From Streptomyces sp. WM6378 (GTDB lineage: Bacteria; Actinomycetota; Actinomycetes; Streptomycetales; Streptomycetaceae), in assembly GCF_001279695.1 (NCBI RefSeq), contig NZ_LGDD01000234.1:124001-188000 (forward strand): 64,000 nucleotides of DNA. Reading direction: 5' to 3'. This document shows, one piece after another, positions 51,459 through 59,811 of this stretch. The notes beneath the pieces are model-generated. The model did no database searches and had not been told where the DNA came from. It was given only the letters and a program-made list of their open reading frames with translations. Each line of letters opens with the position of its first letter. Position 1 is the stretch's first letter. A program made the position numbers and the translations under genes.

Positions 51459-52000
51459 CTCGACGGACCGACGGAACCACGCGAACAGGGCGGCCCCGAC
51501 TCCTGGCCCATGCCCATGGCGAGATAGCGGTCATAGGCGTCCCGGCTGTCCGAGACGAACGGCCAGCTCGCCATGGCCGTCCTCAATTCGTCTCCGGTCA
51601 GCCAGCCGTGCCAGGCGACTTCGGACGCGTCCGGTGCGACGTCCCCATCTTCCACGACGGTCTCGTACACCGAGAACCAGTAGGGGCTGAGCTCGCCGTC
51701 GCACAGGAACTTGAACAGTGGGCGCACCTCGGCGTCCACGCCCAGCTCTTCACGCAGCTCGCGGCGCGCCGCGTTCTCGTAGGGCTCGCCCACACCCACG
51801 GCTCCGGCCACCAGCCAGCTGTACTCGCCCGGGAACCGAGAGCTGTTCTCCGGGCGCCGGTGCACCAGGTAGCGGCCGCTCGCATCGCGGCACAGCACCA
51901 TGGCCATCCGGTACAGCCATCCCTGCCGTACGGCCTCGCCCCGATCGGCCACGCCGACGACGTGGTCCTGCTCGTCCACACGCTCCACCAGTTCACCCAT
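51410..52000 (-). CDS. Nudix hydrolase
   Basis: A 196-residue Nudix protein. The Nudix box is GAVGVGEPYENAARRELREE followed by LGV, intact with the metal-binding Glu residues. It hydrolyses nucleoside-diphosphate-linked compounds; the E-D-D-V type N-terminus (ELVERVDEQDHVVGVADRGE) resembles isopentenyl-diphosphate-isomerase-like or coenzyme-type Nudix proteins. The start at 52000 has GGAGG 8 bases ahead; 52015 is an alternative. The C-terminus overlaps the opposite-strand gene, so the last 15 or so residues may be an extension. Confidence 0.88.
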   Translation of the reverse strand: MGELVERVDEQDHVVGVADRGEAVRQGWLYRMAMVLCRDASGRYLVHRRPENSSRFPGEYSWLVAGAVGVGEPYENAARRELREELGVDAEVRPLFKFLCDGELSPYWFSVYETVVEDGDVAPDASEVAWHGWLTGDELRTAMASWPFVSDSRDAYDRYLAMGMGQESGPPCSRGSVGPSSQERLTRPATAWPINR

Positions 52001-52015
52001 GGGTAGATCCTCCAT

Positions 52016-52466
52016 GACCGGCTCCCGCCGACATGGGGCGCCCCCACGTGTGGGGGTTGGCGACGCTCACTCCTTCGGACAGGCCCCTGAAGGGCATCGC
52101 CTCCACGGTCAAAGGGCGCGATGCCGCAGGCCAGGCCGCCGTCCGGGGCGTGATGGCGCGCGGGTCGGCGCATGCGACCCGATGGGGTGGTTCTGCGTGC
52201 CCGGGGGCGCTCGTCCCGCGTTGGTCACCGCATGACCGTAATTCCTGAGCTGCGGTGTGCGGCCCCCGCTCCCCGCCCGAGAGCGCCGCGAACGGGCGTC
52301 CTGGCACGGGGCGTTGGGGCGGACGTACACAAGGGTCGGCCACTCAACCTCCTCGATCCGCCTTGTCCCACAAGGGAGTTGGCCAAGTGGGCGCGGGAGG
52401 GGCCTCCAGCTCCTTCGGCCTGCTGCCCGACCGTGTTCCCCGACAGCGTGTGAATGGAAGACTCCC
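52016..52466. other. Divergent intergenic region
   Basis: No convincing gene in about 450 bases between the Nudix and condensation-domain genes. CCCCCAC-GT-GTGGGGG (52041-52056) is a compact palindrome near the Nudix start. Nothing else recognised. Confidence 0.3.
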
Positions 52467-53942
52467 GTGCGAATTACCGACATTCACGGCTGCGAGGTCC
52501 GTCCCGGACGGCTGGTCGAGTGGAGTCTGGACCCCGTCATGGTCGAGGCCGCGACCAGTCAGCCCGATGACGCCAGGCCTCCCGCCTATGTGCAGGAATC
52601 ACATATCCGGACGGCCCGGTCGGTGCGCCGGGACGGCCTGTTCGTCCCGACCTGGCTGGGTGCCGCGTTCGACATCCCGGGCCCCGTCGACCTCGACGTC
52701 CTGGAAGAGGCGCTGCGGACCTGGACGCTCCGGCACGAAACACTGCGCAGCGGCTTCCGCTGGGTCGGCGACGAGATGCGCCGGTTCACCGCGGCACCCG
52801 ACGTCGTCGCACTGCGGCGGGAAGTCGTGGGCGACTTCACCGACGGGGAGGGGCTGAGCCACCACCTCCAGGACCGTTTCGATGTGGCGGCGGACGCGCT
52901 TGGCTGGCCGAACTTCCTGTACACGGCGGTGGTCAGGGACGAGTCGACCAGCGTTTACATGGCTTTCGACCACAGCAACGTCGACGCGTACTCGATCCAG
53001 CGCATCCCTTCCGAGGTCCACGAGCTCTACGCGGCGCGGGCCGAAGGCCGCGGCCGGGAAGCGGCCCCGGCCGGCAGCTATGTCGACTTCTGCGAGATCG
53101 AGCGGGCCAGCGCTGACCAGGTCGACGACACCCACGCGATCATCGCGCGCTGGCGGGAGTTCATCACCCGCTGCGACGGCAGGCTGCCCGCCTTCCCGGT
53201 GGACCTCGGCCTCGAACCCGGCGGCGGGCTGCCCGAGCAGAAGCTGCTGTACGAGATGCTCGTGGACGACGCGGACGCCGCCGCCTTCTCGACGTACTGC
53301 CGGCCGTTCGGCGGCGGGCAGGTGGGCATCCTGGCGGCCACCGGCCTCATCGTCCACGACATCGGCGGTGAACCCGTCTACCGCACTGTGGTGCCGCTCC
53401 ACACCCGGGCGAAGTCCCGGTGGGCGGACTCCGTGGGGTGGTACGTCGGCGGTGCGCCGATCGAGATTCCGGTGGCGCGGGCGCTGGGCTTCGACGACGC
53501 GCTGGCGATGGTCCACGCCGCGCTGCGGGCCAACAAGTCCCTCGCACACCTGCCGATCGCCCGCGTGCTGCGCCTGCTCGGCTCGGACTTCCGCCCCACG
53601 TCCCCCGACCTCTACTCGATCGTGTCGTTCGTCGACGCGCGGGACATCCCGGGGGCCCGCCAGTGGGACGAGCAGAAGGCGTACGCCATGCTCCGGGTGT
53701 CCTACGGCGACCAGGTGTGCGCGTGGTTCACCCGGCTGCACGGCGGCCTGCAACTGGCCATCCGCTACCCGGACACGGCGATCGCCCACAAGAACATCCA
53801 TCGCTATGTGGAACAACTCCGGGAGCTCATCACCTCGGTAGCCCGCAGCGCTTCGGAGCGGCCCGCGCCCCCGAGGCCGCGAGGCGAGCACGCGTTTCCG
53901 GCACCGAGGCCGAGTACCGACGCAACCCGCTTGTCGTCCTGA
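52467..53942 (+). CDS. Stand-alone NRPS-type condensation-domain protein
   Basis: A 491-residue protein made of one condensation domain. The N-lobe has DLDVLEEALRTWTLRHETLR, and the active-site motif reads FDHSNVDAYSIQRI: the catalytic second His of HHxxxD and the Asp are kept, while the first His is Asp. GWYVGGAPIEIPVA corresponds to the later conserved motif. No adenylation or carrier domain is attached or nearby. It may transfer an acyl or aminoacyl group like PapA-type acyltransferases. GTG start with GGAAG 6 bases ahead. Confidence 0.85.
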   Translation: MRITDIHGCEVRPGRLVEWSLDPVMVEAATSQPDDARPPAYVQESHIRTARSVRRDGLFVPTWLGAAFDIPGPVDLDVLEEALRTWTLRHETLRSGFRWVGDEMRRFTAAPDVVALRREVVGDFTDGEGLSHHLQDRFDVAADALGWPNFLYTAVVRDESTSVYMAFDHSNVDAYSIQRIPSEVHELYAARAEGRGREAAPAGSYVDFCEIERASADQVDDTHAIIARWREFITRCDGRLPAFPVDLGLEPGGGLPEQKLLYEMLVDDADAAAFSTYCRPFGGGQVGILAATGLIVHDIGGEPVYRTVVPLHTRAKSRWADSVGWYVGGAPIEIPVARALGFDDALAMVHAALRANKSLAHLPIARVLRLLGSDFRPTSPDLYSIVSFVDARDIPGARQWDEQKAYAMLRVSYGDQVCAWFTRLHGGLQLAIRYPDTAIAHKNIHRYVEQLRELITSVARSASERPAPPRPRGEHAFPAPRPSTDATRLSS

Positions 53943-54002
53943 TCCGATCCTCGGGAGAGTTCCGGAGGCGTATCCACCTGCGGTGCGGCGCTCTATGGGG
54001 GC

Positions 54003-54033
54003 GGCCCACACGTGGTGAACCCACATGTGGGCC
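54003..54033 (+). terminator. Hairpin after the condensation-domain gene
   Basis: GGCCCACACGTGG and CCACATGTGGGCC (13 bp, one G·U-type mismatch) with loop TGAAC, 61 bases after the stop. Confidence 0.65.
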
Positions 54034-54144
54034 GGGAGCGCCTCTCGCGCAGGATGGGGTACGGCTGGTAAACCGTTGGAGCCGACGTTCGCCGGACGGT
54101 TCGGTGTTTCCAGGAGAGCCCGGGGCTCACATAAAGGGGTCGGG

Positions 54145-55134
54145 ATGCGTCGCGTACCGGTCGTCACCGTCGTTGGCACGGTCCTGCTCGCCCTGCTGGC
54201 CAGCGCCTTCACCGTGGGCACGGGCAACGCGCAGGAACGGCCCGTACGCGCCGACGACGGAGCGCGGGTCGTCGCCGAGCGACACGTGGGGCCCCGTCAG
54301 CTGGACCTCACCATCGACTCCCCGGCCCTGGGCACGACCGCCCACGTACGCCTGCTCACCCCGGACGGCTGGTCGCCGGGGAGACACGACTGGCCGGCGC
54401 TGTGGCTGCTGCACGGCTGCTGCGGAGGCTACGCCGACTGGACGAAGTACACCGACGTGGCCCAACTCCCGGAACTGCGGCGGACGTTGGTCGTGATGCC
54501 GGAGGCCGGCGCGGCGGGCTGGTACAGCAACTGGTGGAACTACGGCAAGGGCGGCGCGCCCCGCTGGGAGACGTTCCACCTCACCGAGGTCAAGCAGATC
54601 ACCGAACGCGGCTACGGCGCGGGCGGCCGGCGCGTCGCCGCGGGCCTGTCGATGGGGGGCTTCGGCGCGCTGTCGTACGCGGCGCACCATCCGGGGTTCT
54701 TCCGGGCCGTCGCGTCGTACAGCGGCACCGTGCACCCACTGCTCCAGGTGCCCGGCGGATTCGGCCCCGACTGGTTCCTGAACCTCGACCGGCAGGTGGG
54801 CGCCGACCCGTACGCGATCTGGGGTGATCCGGTGCGCCAGCGCGCGGTGTGGGCCGCGCACGACCCCACCGTCCAGGCGAGCTCACTGCGGGGGCTGCCC
54901 GTCTTCCTGTCCTGCGGGAACGGCAAGCCGGGCGGCCCGCACGATCCGCCCGGCACGAAGGACCCGAACGAGGCCTACTTCGAGCAGCAGAACCGGGCCC
55001 TCGCCGCCCGGCTGCGTGCTCTGGGCAGCCCGGCCGTCACCGACTTCTATGGGCCCGGCATCCATGAATGGCCTTACTGGCAGAGGGAGTTGCACCGCTC
55101 CCTGCCGCTGCTGCTGACCGCGCTGGGTGCGTGA
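54145..55134 (+). CDS. Secreted esterase, esterase-D/antigen-85-like
   Basis: A 329-residue exported alpha/beta hydrolase. Signal VVTVVGTVLLALLASAFTVG; oxyanion region PALWLLHGCCGGYADWTKYT; nucleophile elbow VAAGLSMGGFGALSYAAHHP with Ser; later FYGPGIHEWPYWQRELHRSL with the His. It is of the putative-esterase family. AAGGGG lies 7 bases before the ATG. Substrate unknown; probably acts on extracellular esters or lipids. Confidence 0.9.
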   Translation: MRRVPVVTVVGTVLLALLASAFTVGTGNAQERPVRADDGARVVAERHVGPRQLDLTIDSPALGTTAHVRLLTPDGWSPGRHDWPALWLLHGCCGGYADWTKYTDVAQLPELRRTLVVMPEAGAAGWYSNWWNYGKGGAPRWETFHLTEVKQITERGYGAGGRRVAAGLSMGGFGALSYAAHHPGFFRAVASYSGTVHPLLQVPGGFGPDWFLNLDRQVGADPYAIWGDPVRQRAVWAAHDPTVQASSLRGLPVFLSCGNGKPGGPHDPPGTKDPNEAYFEQQNRALAARLRALGSPAVTDFYGPGIHEWPYWQRELHRSLPLLLTALGA

Positions 55135-55434
55135 CACACGGCCAGACGCCTTTGGTGTGGCTGACAGCTTTGCGGCCAGCGCCTCGCCCTGGGCGTCGAC
55201 CCCGTCCGCCGCGACGAGGAGGGCGACCACGACGACGAGCCACACGCCGGGAAGCGCGGAGCGATATGAGTCCTTCGCCTGGATCATGATCGCGCCGGCC
55301 AGCGCCGCCATCCCGGCGGCCCTCACCTCGCGACCACGTGCCCGGCGTTCAGCTTCCGTCCGAGAAGCGGCTGTTCAGTGCTGACGTTCACGATTCCCCC
55401 GAACACGTCGGCCGAGTCGAGGCGTGCGCACGGT
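55135..55434. other. Intergenic region with a possible minus-strand fragment
   Basis: On the minus strand, roughly 55370 down to 55137, a frame reads GMAALAGAIMIQAKDSYRS then GVWLVVVVALLVAADGVDAQ, protein-like with a membrane helix. It then runs into antisense of the esterase gene without a stop. No good start site. It may be a truncated membrane-protein remnant; otherwise nothing seen. Confidence 0.25.
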
Positions 55435-55824
55435 CTAGTGGAAGAAGGAGCTCATGCCGTCCACGTCGGACAGGTAGCTGTCGATCGCGGCGACCTTGCC
55501 GTCGCGGATGGTGAGCACGGTCGCCAGGTGCTCGTCGAGCTTGCGGCCGTCGGGAGCCTCCGCCGTGTTGTGCAGGGACAGGGTGACGCCGTTCTCGCCG
55601 GTCAGGACGTGGAGCAGCTCGGTGTTGACGCCGCGGCCGACGATTTCCCGGAGCCGGCTGATGGCCGCGTCGACGCCGTGGATCGTGCCGGAGATGGTTC
55701 CCGTGCCGGGCATGCTCCAGGCCAGCTCCGGTGCCAGGACCGTACGCATGGCGTCCCAGTCGTGTGCGCCGAACGCGCCGAGGAATCGTTCGGCCACCGT
55801 CACATCGGCTCTGTTGCTCGGCAT
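55435..55824 (-). CDS. SnoaL-like (NTF2-fold) protein
   Basis: A 129-residue cone-shaped-fold protein: VTVAERFLGAFGAHDWDAMR, TVLAPELAWSMPGTGTISGT, HNTAEAPDGRKLDEHLATVL and IRDGKVAAIDSYLSDVDGM. The pattern matches SnoaL-like/ketosteroid-isomerase-like proteins, which act as cyclases, hydroxylases or isomerases or have no known activity. ATG 55824 has AGGAG about 11 bases ahead. No polyketide genes are adjacent. Confidence 0.82.
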   Translation of the reverse strand: MPSNRADVTVAERFLGAFGAHDWDAMRTVLAPELAWSMPGTGTISGTIHGVDAAISRLREIVGRGVNTELLHVLTGENGVTLSLHNTAEAPDGRKLDEHLATVLTIRDGKVAAIDSYLSDVDGMSSFFH

Positions 55825-55962
55825 GTCGTCGCACACTCCTGAGTCTGGGTCCGCCCGACCCGTTGATCGTCCGGCAGCCGCGGGCATGGGTTCGCCCCGA
55901 CGATAGAGGGTCCGGCCGGCGCCCGTGCGCCCGGAGCCCGGTGGAGCCGCTACCGGGATGTC

Positions 55963-56217
55963 TCACAGCAGGAACAGGACGAGGACGACCAGTGCGATCA
56001 CCGCCCAGGCGAGCAGGCTGAGACGGCTGCCCCGTCCGCGCGGCCGGCCCTGGTTCCACTCCGGCCGCGACTTGAGCTCGCGCAGCCGTTCGCGCCGCTC
56101 GATGCGCCTCGCTCGTTCCTCGCGGCTCAGTGGACAACCGGGCGAAGGCGCGCTGTCGGCGGCGGCCGGACCTCCCCGGCAGGGGAAGGTCCGGGACGAG
56201 CAGACCGGGCAGCTCAC
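55963..56217 (-). CDS. Small tail-anchored protein with Cys pairs
   Basis: An 84-residue protein starting at GTG 56217 (GAGG about 8 bases ahead): MSCPVCSSRTFPCRGG with a CPxC pair, a very basic helix (REERARRIERRERLRELKSR), then a C-terminal membrane helix (LSLLAWAVIALVVLVLFLL) and stop. It looks like a small tail-anchored membrane protein, possibly zinc-binding at its N-terminus. Function unknown. Confidence 0.6.
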   Translation of the reverse strand: MSCPVCSSRTFPCRGGPAAADSAPSPGCPLSREERARRIERRERLRELKSRPEWNQGRPRGRGSRLSLLAWAVIALVVLVLFLL

Positions 56218-56567
56218 TGGGTGACCTCACTCGTGCGTCAGGGCCTCGCGGGAACGGAACTTCAGCGTACCCATTTCCTTCCTAGCAGCCCGAGCGCAGG
56301 CGTCGAAAGGTATTCACGGGCAATCACCCATGGCCGTTCGGGCACTGTTCTCGGCGTCGTCACAATGAATGTTTGAAGAGGTCGCGCATGAACTCAAGGA
56401 CTCACAGGAACGAAGAAATGCGGAAGCATTGACAACGCTTGTCGCGGCCCGCTTCACTTCCCCTCAACGGTCGGTGGCGGCAATTCAACTTCCTCCCAGG
56501 TGAGTGAATTGGCGTGCCCGGTCCTGCAGTTCACATCCGGTAAATGCGTGAGAGGAAGGGATTAACG
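56218..56567. promoter_or_regulatory. Upstream region of the AWYFWY peptide gene
   Basis: About 350 bases that must hold the promoter of the RiPP cluster. TTGACA at 56429-56434 is a good -35 candidate, with only a weak -10 (TTCACT near 56453). It overlaps a perfect palindrome GACAA-CGC-TTGTC (56431-56443), a possible operator. A 14-codon ORF (MNSRTHRNEEMRKH, 56388-56432) ends in the same place. The region is AT-richer than its surroundings. Confidence 0.45.
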
Positions 56568-56675
56568 ATGGCGAAGATTATTGCTGCCTTGCGTGCCCGC
56601 GGTCCGATCTGCCTGCCCCAGGTCAAGAAGAGCGAGCCGAGCCTGAAGCAGGCCGCCTGGTACTTCTGGTACTAA
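56568..56675 (+). CDS. Atropopeptide-type (tryptorubin-like) RiPP precursor, core AWYFWY
   Basis: A 35-residue peptide, too short for routine gene finding. It begins MAKIIAALRARGPICLPQ and has a basic/polar middle (KKSEPSLKQA). It ends at residues 30-35 with AWYFWY before TAA. Tryptorubin A, an atropopeptide, derives from the C-terminal hexapeptide AWYIWY of a similar small precursor, modified by a P450 encoded next door that joins the aromatic rings. Here Ile is Phe. The next genes are two P450s. A strong GAGGAAGGG site lies 8 bases before the ATG. Peptidases that free the core are not in the cluster. Confidence 0.9.
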   Translation: MAKIIAALRARGPICLPQVKKSEPSLKQAAWYFWY

Positions 56676-56691
56676 GCCGAAGGCCAATCCC

Positions 56692-56745
56692 GGGCCCGCA
56701 CACAACGCAGGCCGACTGAATTTCGGTCAGCGCGTGTGCGGGCCC
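56692..56745 (+). terminator. Hairpin between precursor and P450 genes
   Basis: GGGCCCGCACAC (56692-56703) pairs perfectly with GTGTGCGGGCCC (56734-56745), with a further small stem in the loop and a T-rich stretch (ATTTTATTT) after it. It begins 16 bases after the precursor stop. It should end most transcripts or protect the precursor mRNA, giving much more peptide than enzyme. Confidence 0.75.
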
Positions 56746-56773
56746 TCCGCATTTTATTTCCGGAGCTCTTCGT

Positions 56774-57844
56774 ATGCCACCCGTCATGACCCGCCCCAGT
56801 CCACGCACCACGGTTTTCGCGCCACGCCTGCAGGCTTTGCTGGACGAACACCTCGGCAAGGACCTCGTACGCCTCGAACCCGACACCATCGGCATCGCCG
56901 GGGCGGAACTCTCCGACCGCATCCTGGCCGCACGGCGGGCGACGGAGACCGAACGCCCCACCTTCAAGCCGCTGCACGGCCGGTCGATCTCCAAGGCGGA
57001 GGCCTCGTCGGTGATGCGTACGGTCGGCAAGGACGTACGCGCCGCGCTGGAGCAGCCGAATCCGCTGCCCGAGTGGACGGATCTGTCGGGCCCCTGGCCG
57101 ATCACCGGGCACCGCTTCCTGAGCGACCTCGTCCTGCGCGACGACCCGTACCGGCTGCGCATCCTCATGTCCCGCACGCTGGAGATCGACCCCAAACTCA
57201 CCTGGACCACCATCGTCGCGGGCGCCGCCCTGCCCCGGCGGCCGGCGCCGGGACCCCAACTGACCCATCTGGCCAACCTGTTCGCCGAGGCACGCGGCTA
57301 CCACGACCGGCGCTACGCGATGGGCATCTACCGCCGTGCGGCCGCCCCGGTCTGCTTCACCGTCTCCACCCTCGTCGCGAACGCCCTGTGGCTCGGTTCG
57401 CCCTTCGGCGACGACGTCTCCAACCGCAACATCCTGTACGAGGCGATGCGCCTGCTCCCTCCGTCCTGGAACCTCCTGCGCAACCGGTCGCCCGAATACC
57501 CGGCCGTCGACGAGCGCATCGGGCCCGGCGACGACCTCCTGATGCTGCCGCTCCTCACCCACCGCGACCCCGCCCTGTGGGAGGCGCCGAACGAGTTCCG
57601 GCCGGAGCGGTGGGACGGCCTCGACCCGGACGACACGCCCGGATACATGCCGTTCGGGCACGTCTCGGAACGGTGCTGGGGGCGCCACATGGTCATGCCG
57701 CTCGCCGAACTCCTCCTCGACCACATCCGCCGCACCGGCCTCGTCGTCGCCCCGGGCCAGCGGTCCGCCGACGTACCGCTGGTGGGACTCCTGGGTGTGA
57801 AGACCGTCCACGTCGGTCACCGGAACAAGGTGCGCCATGTCTGA
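56774..57844 (+). CDS. Divergent P450, candidate AWYFWY cross-linking enzyme
   Basis: A 356-residue P450, short for the family. The K-helix motif YEAMRLLPPSWNLLR and EFRPERWDGLD region are clear, and the haem loop reads MPFGHVSERCWGRHM with axial Cys301. This loop lacks the usual Gly of FGxGxHxCxG (Val297 instead) and has Glu299 for the common Arg/His. The I-helix lacks the AGxxT motif (VSTLVANALWLGSPF). These changes suit a radical ring-coupling role rather than simple hydroxylation. Start at 56774 (GGAG 8 bases ahead) or 56786. Overlaps the next gene. Confidence 0.85.
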   Translation: MPPVMTRPSPRTTVFAPRLQALLDEHLGKDLVRLEPDTIGIAGAELSDRILAARRATETERPTFKPLHGRSISKAEASSVMRTVGKDVRAALEQPNPLPEWTDLSGPWPITGHRFLSDLVLRDDPYRLRILMSRTLEIDPKLTWTTIVAGAALPRRPAPGPQLTHLANLFAEARGYHDRRYAMGIYRRAAAPVCFTVSTLVANALWLGSPFGDDVSNRNILYEAMRLLPPSWNLLRNRSPEYPAVDERIGPGDDLLMLPLLTHRDPALWEAPNEFRPERWDGLDPDDTPGYMPFGHVSERCWGRHMVMPLAELLLDHIRRTGLVVAPGQRSADVPLVGLLGVKTVHVGHRNKVRHV

Positions 57845-59036
57845 CATCGAGATTCTCGGTCCGTCGTTCTTCGAGCACGCCCACGCCACCTACCGGCGAT
57901 GGCGTGAGGAAGGCGGGATCCGCCACGCCCGGTATCCGGGGCCGACCCCGGTCGAGGGGTGGGTCGTCACCTCCTATGCCGAGGCGAAGGAACTGCTCGC
58001 CGACCCGAGGCTCTCCAAGAACGGGGCGGTGGAGAGGTTCGGCCGCCACGTCGGACTCACCCAGGGCCCGGGCAGCGCCTTGTTCGCCCACATGCTCAAC
58101 TCGGACCCGCCGGACCACACCCGGCTGCGCAAGCTCGTCCAGCAGGCGTTCACCGCCCGGCGCACCGCGGCGCTGCGGCCGATGATCGAAGCCCATGTGA
58201 CCGGACTGATCGACGCGTGGGAAGGGCGCGACGAGGTCGAGTTGATCAGCGAGTTCGCGCTGCCGCTGCCGGTGGCCGTCGTGTTCGATCTCTTCGGCGC
58301 GTCCGACGCCGACCACGAGACGCTCCAGGTGCGCGGCAACACCCTCGACGGGGGCCAGGGTGACGGCGAGGTGTCGGTGTTCACCGCCGAATCGATGCTC
58401 GCCTACCTGCGGGCGCTCATCGCCCTCAAACGCGAACACCCCGACGACGGGCTGCTGTCCGCGCTGCTCCAGGCCCGCGAGGAGGGCGAGGAAGCGCTCA
58501 CCGAGGACGAGATCACCTCGATGGCCTTCCTCCTGTTCGTCGCCGGCCACCAGACCACGGTCAACCTGATCGCCAACGGCATCTGCACGCTGCTCACCCA
58601 CCCCGATCAACTCGCCGCGCTCCAGGCCGACTTGACGCTCATGTCGGGCGCCGTCGAGGAGATCCTGCGCTACGAATCCCCTTCGGGCCTCGCCTCGTTC
58701 CGCTACACCACCGAACCGGTCACGGCCGGGGGAGTGACCGTGGACGAGGGCGAGTTCGTGCAGATCTCGCTGCTCGGCGCCAACCGCGATCCGAGGGTGT
58801 TCGCCGACCCCGACCGGTTCGACATCAGCAGGGCGGACGCCGCCAAGCACATCGCGTTCGGCCACGGCATCCACCACTGCCTGGGCGCCCCGCTCGCCCG
58901 CCTCCAGGCCGAGATCGCCTTCACCCACCTGCTCACCCGCCACCCCGACCTGCGCCTGAGCGAGGCCCACGAGGCGCGGTGGCAGGCCAACCCCCGCCAC
59001 CGCGGCCTTCTCTCCGTGCCCCTGCGGCTGAAGTAG
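57837..59036 (+). CDS. Second P450 of the AWYFWY cluster, CYP107-like
   Basis: A 399-residue standard P450: I-helix LLFVAGHQTTVNL, K-helix EEILRY, haem loop FGHGIHHCLG with axial Cys348. It starts inside the last codons of the preceding P450 (8-base overlap), so the pair is translationally coupled. Typical tryptorubin-type clusters are described with one P450; a second one implies an extra oxidation or tailoring of the product. No ferredoxin gene follows, so electrons must come from elsewhere. Confidence 0.92.
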   Translation: MSDIEILGPSFFEHAHATYRRWREEGGIRHARYPGPTPVEGWVVTSYAEAKELLADPRLSKNGAVERFGRHVGLTQGPGSALFAHMLNSDPPDHTRLRKLVQQAFTARRTAALRPMIEAHVTGLIDAWEGRDEVELISEFALPLPVAVVFDLFGASDADHETLQVRGNTLDGGQGDGEVSVFTAESMLAYLRALIALKREHPDDGLLSALLQAREEGEEALTEDEITSMAFLLFVAGHQTTVNLIANGICTLLTHPDQLAALQADLTLMSGAVEEILRYESPSGLASFRYTTEPVTAGGVTVDEGEFVQISLLGANRDPRVFADPDRFDISRADAAKHIAFGHGIHHCLGAPLARLQAEIAFTHLLTRHPDLRLSEAHEARWQANPRHRGLLSVPLRLK

Positions 59037-59069
59037 GCACGGGCGCGCGGCCGGTTACTGCTTCGCCGG

Positions 59070-59720
59070 CTACTGCTTGGCGGCGCAGATCACGTCGTAG
59101 GGCCGGCCGATCGCCATGGTCAGCCGCATCGGTTCGGTGGTGCCCGCCGGGCACTGCGACGTCTCCTTCGTGAGGCCGAGCACCTTGTACGTGTCCGAAC
59201 CTCCGGAGGCGCAGGGGACTTCCTTCGCCGTGGACGTGACGCAGTCGCCCTTGACCAACTGGCCGCCACCGGCGCCGGCGTCCCCGGGGTGGTCGCCGGA
59301 CAGGTTGCGCCCGCACACCGTCTTGGTGGGGATGCCGCCGCCCTTGCTCTTCGAGGAGCCGTAACTGACGCTCACCTGGATGATGAGATCCGTGCCCGCC
59401 GGGCACTGGATGGAGTCGGGCATGAAACTGGCGGCCTGGATGTCGAGGGCCTTGAAGGTCGCGCCCGAATCGCCGCAGCCGAACGCCTTGTAGCCGTTCG
59501 GCTTGTCATCGGGGTCGGGGCCTCCGCAGTCACCCACCTTCCACTCCCCGCTGTCGTGAGAGCCGGACGAGGACGACGAGGACTTTCCGCTGTCGTGCCC
59601 GAAGAGCTTGGACGCGCCGAACCCGAGACCCAGGAGCACCACGAGAACCACCAGTGAGGGGAGACATCCCCCTTTTCTGCGGCGCTGGTTGGGCGGGAGC
59701 GTGCTGCCCGGGTCGACCAT
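59070..59720 (-). CDS. Membrane-anchored Cys-rich extracytoplasmic protein
   Basis: A 216-residue protein. A basic N-terminus is followed by one membrane helix (LPSLVVLVVLLGLGFGASKL), a Ser/Gly linker and two related half-domains, each with GDC…C…C spacing (WKVGDCGGPDPDD and LVKGDCVTSTAKEVPCASGG). The pattern resembles LppU/SCO3897-type proteins. ATG 59720 with AGGAGGGG 7 bases ahead. Convergent with the P450 at 59036 with a 33-base gap. Function unknown. Confidence 0.78.
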   Translation of the reverse strand: MVDPGSTLPPNQRRRKGGCLPSLVVLVVLLGLGFGASKLFGHDSGKSSSSSSGSHDSGEWKVGDCGGPDPDDKPNGYKAFGCGDSGATFKALDIQAASFMPDSIQCPAGTDLIIQVSVSYGSSKSKGGGIPTKTVCGRNLSGDHPGDAGAGGGQLVKGDCVTSTAKEVPCASGGSDTYKVLGLTKETSQCPAGTTEPMRLTMAIGRPYDVICAAKQ

Positions 59721-59811
59721 GGTGTTTCCCCTCCTGGGAACGGCGGATGACGTGATCACAGGTGTGGACGCGACATGAACACCTCATGGTTCCGACCCGG
59801 CGCGGGGCAGC

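Noticed and set aside
54883..55326. 147-codon minus-strand gene at the end of the esterase
   Set aside because: More than half is antisense to the esterase; only the upstream part looks protein-like, so it was kept as a doubtful fragment.
56388..56432. 14-codon ORF upstream of the AWYFWY precursor as a second peptide gene
   Set aside because: Its ribosome site is weak, the residues are charged without a core-like end, and it ends inside the promoter palindrome; listed only as part of the region.
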